From Winogradskya consettensis (GTDB taxonomy: Bacteria; Actinomycetota; Actinomycetes; Mycobacteriales; Micromonosporaceae): a stretch of DNA of 64,000 bases. The position numbers and the translations under genes were made by a program. Of this stretch, positions 63,660 through 64,000 are shown piece by piece (position 1 is the first letter of the stretch; every line of letters starts with the position of its first letter). Location: positions 310,001-374,000 of the forward strand of contig NZ_BOQP01000017.1 in assembly GCF_018332715.1 (NCBI RefSeq). The letters run 5' to 3'. Below the pieces are notes generated by a model. The model saw only the letters and a program-made list of their open reading frames with translations, made no database searches and was not told the origin of the DNA.

Positions 63660-64000
63660 ATGACCAGCGCGCGCATCCTCGTCGTCGACGACCAGCCCAA
63701 CATCGTGGACATGCTCGCCACCGTGCTGACCTTCCACGGGTTCGCGGTGGACACGGCTGCCACCGCCGCCCAGGCGGTCGAGAAGGCCACCGAGCGCGAC
63801 CCGGACCTGGTGCTGCTCGACGTGATGCTGCCCGACGGCGACGGTGTCGACGTGTGCAGGCGGCTGCGCGCGGGCGGTTCCGGGGCCGGCGTCGTTTTCC
63901 TGACCGCCCGGGACGCGCGCGACGACCTCGTGCAGGGGCTCGCGTACGGCGGTGACGACTGGATCACCAAGCCGTTCGACGTCGAGGTCCTCCTCGCCCG
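63660..64000 (+). CDS. OmpR-type response regulator, 3' end missing
   Basis: The frame is open to the last base of the window; 113 residues of a receiver domain are visible. ILVVDDQPN carries the acidic pair, Asp54 in VLLDVMLPDGDG is the phospho-acceptor, the Thr of LTARDARDD and Lys104 in ITKPFDVE complete the site. The DNA-binding domain, probably winged-helix, lies beyond the window, perhaps followed by a kinase gene. The direct repeat just upstream is a likely autoregulatory box. Its gene is divergent from the GTPase gene with 235 nt between starts, in which I see no further gene. Confidence 0.88.
   Translation, partial: MTSARILVVDDQPNIVDMLATVLTFHGFAVDTAATAAQAVEKATERDPDLVLLDVMLPDGDGVDVCRRLRAGGSGAGVVFLTARDARDDLVQGLAYGGDDWITKPFDVEVLLA

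Overview
The window looks like chromosomal DNA of a high-GC actinobacterium, most likely a member of the Micromonosporaceae close to Actinoplanes. The reasons are very high GC, frequent GTG starts, mycothiol-era gene families (two MDMPI/DinB-type domains, an Rv2466c-like DsbA protein), a mycobacterial-type mannosyltransferase (MptB) and many leaderless promoters in which a TANNNT -10 box lies 6 to 8 nt before the start codon. I see no rRNA, tRNA, CRISPR, phage or insertion sequence. Genes are tightly packed; several convergent pairs overlap at their 3' ends. The genus is an inference.

Layout. 1-10.9 kb: assorted single genes and small operons: the end of a SEC-C protein, an EVE protein, an MDR oxidoreductase plus GNAT pair, an ArsR-MFS efflux operon, a D-amino-acid-oxidase-like gene divergent from a LysR regulator, a Tat-type esterase, an MBL hydrolase, a cytosolic BtuF-like protein, and a membrane protein translationally coupled to an orphan Imm1-type immunity gene. 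10.97-17.6 kb: a pterin/deazapurine-like biosynthetic cluster (CDP-alcohol phosphatidyltransferase; divergent operon of MDR dehydrogenase, degenerate 6-pyruvoyltetrahydropterin synthase, glycosyltransferase, methyltransferase, UPF0104 membrane protein, RibD-type reductase, GTP cyclohydrolase II). 17.6-23.5 kb: secreted TAP-like hydrolase, DsbA-like protein, B12-binding radical SAM protein, MDMPI/MarR divergent pair, a membrane protein of unknown function.

24.0-36.0 kb: a five-gene overlapping operon of 12 kb: DUF4132 protein, a 1,567-residue protein of unknown function, a MoxR-type AAA+ ATPase, a DUF5682-VWA fusion and a SWIM zinc-finger protein. This matches, gene family by gene family, the uncharacterised E. 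coli yehI-L-M-P-Q locus and is the best candidate in the window for a little-described system. 36.2-42.2 kb: MptB- and GT87-type mannosyltransferases with an exported PHP-domain protein, then recQ. 43-49.8 kb: GNAT, epimerase, EAL-HDOD, GST-like reductase, orphan response regulator, membrane GGDEF-EAL. 49.8-54.2 kb: two-gene xanthine-dehydrogenase-type molybdoenzyme. 54.2-64 kb: a kinase-MDMPI fusion, an alpha-toroid protein, metH with an upstream SAH riboswitch and a downstream intrinsic terminator, an MHYT protein, a TetM/OtrA-type GTPase and the start of an OmpR-type response regulator preceded by an 11-bp-phased direct repeat.

The window is rich in short GC minisatellites (units of 6, 12/13, 15, 20 and 26 bp), both in intergenic gaps and in frame inside genes. 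Starts were chosen from Shine-Dalgarno sequences, leaderless -10 spacing, overlaps with upstream stops and family boundaries; all functions are predictions from reading the sequence.
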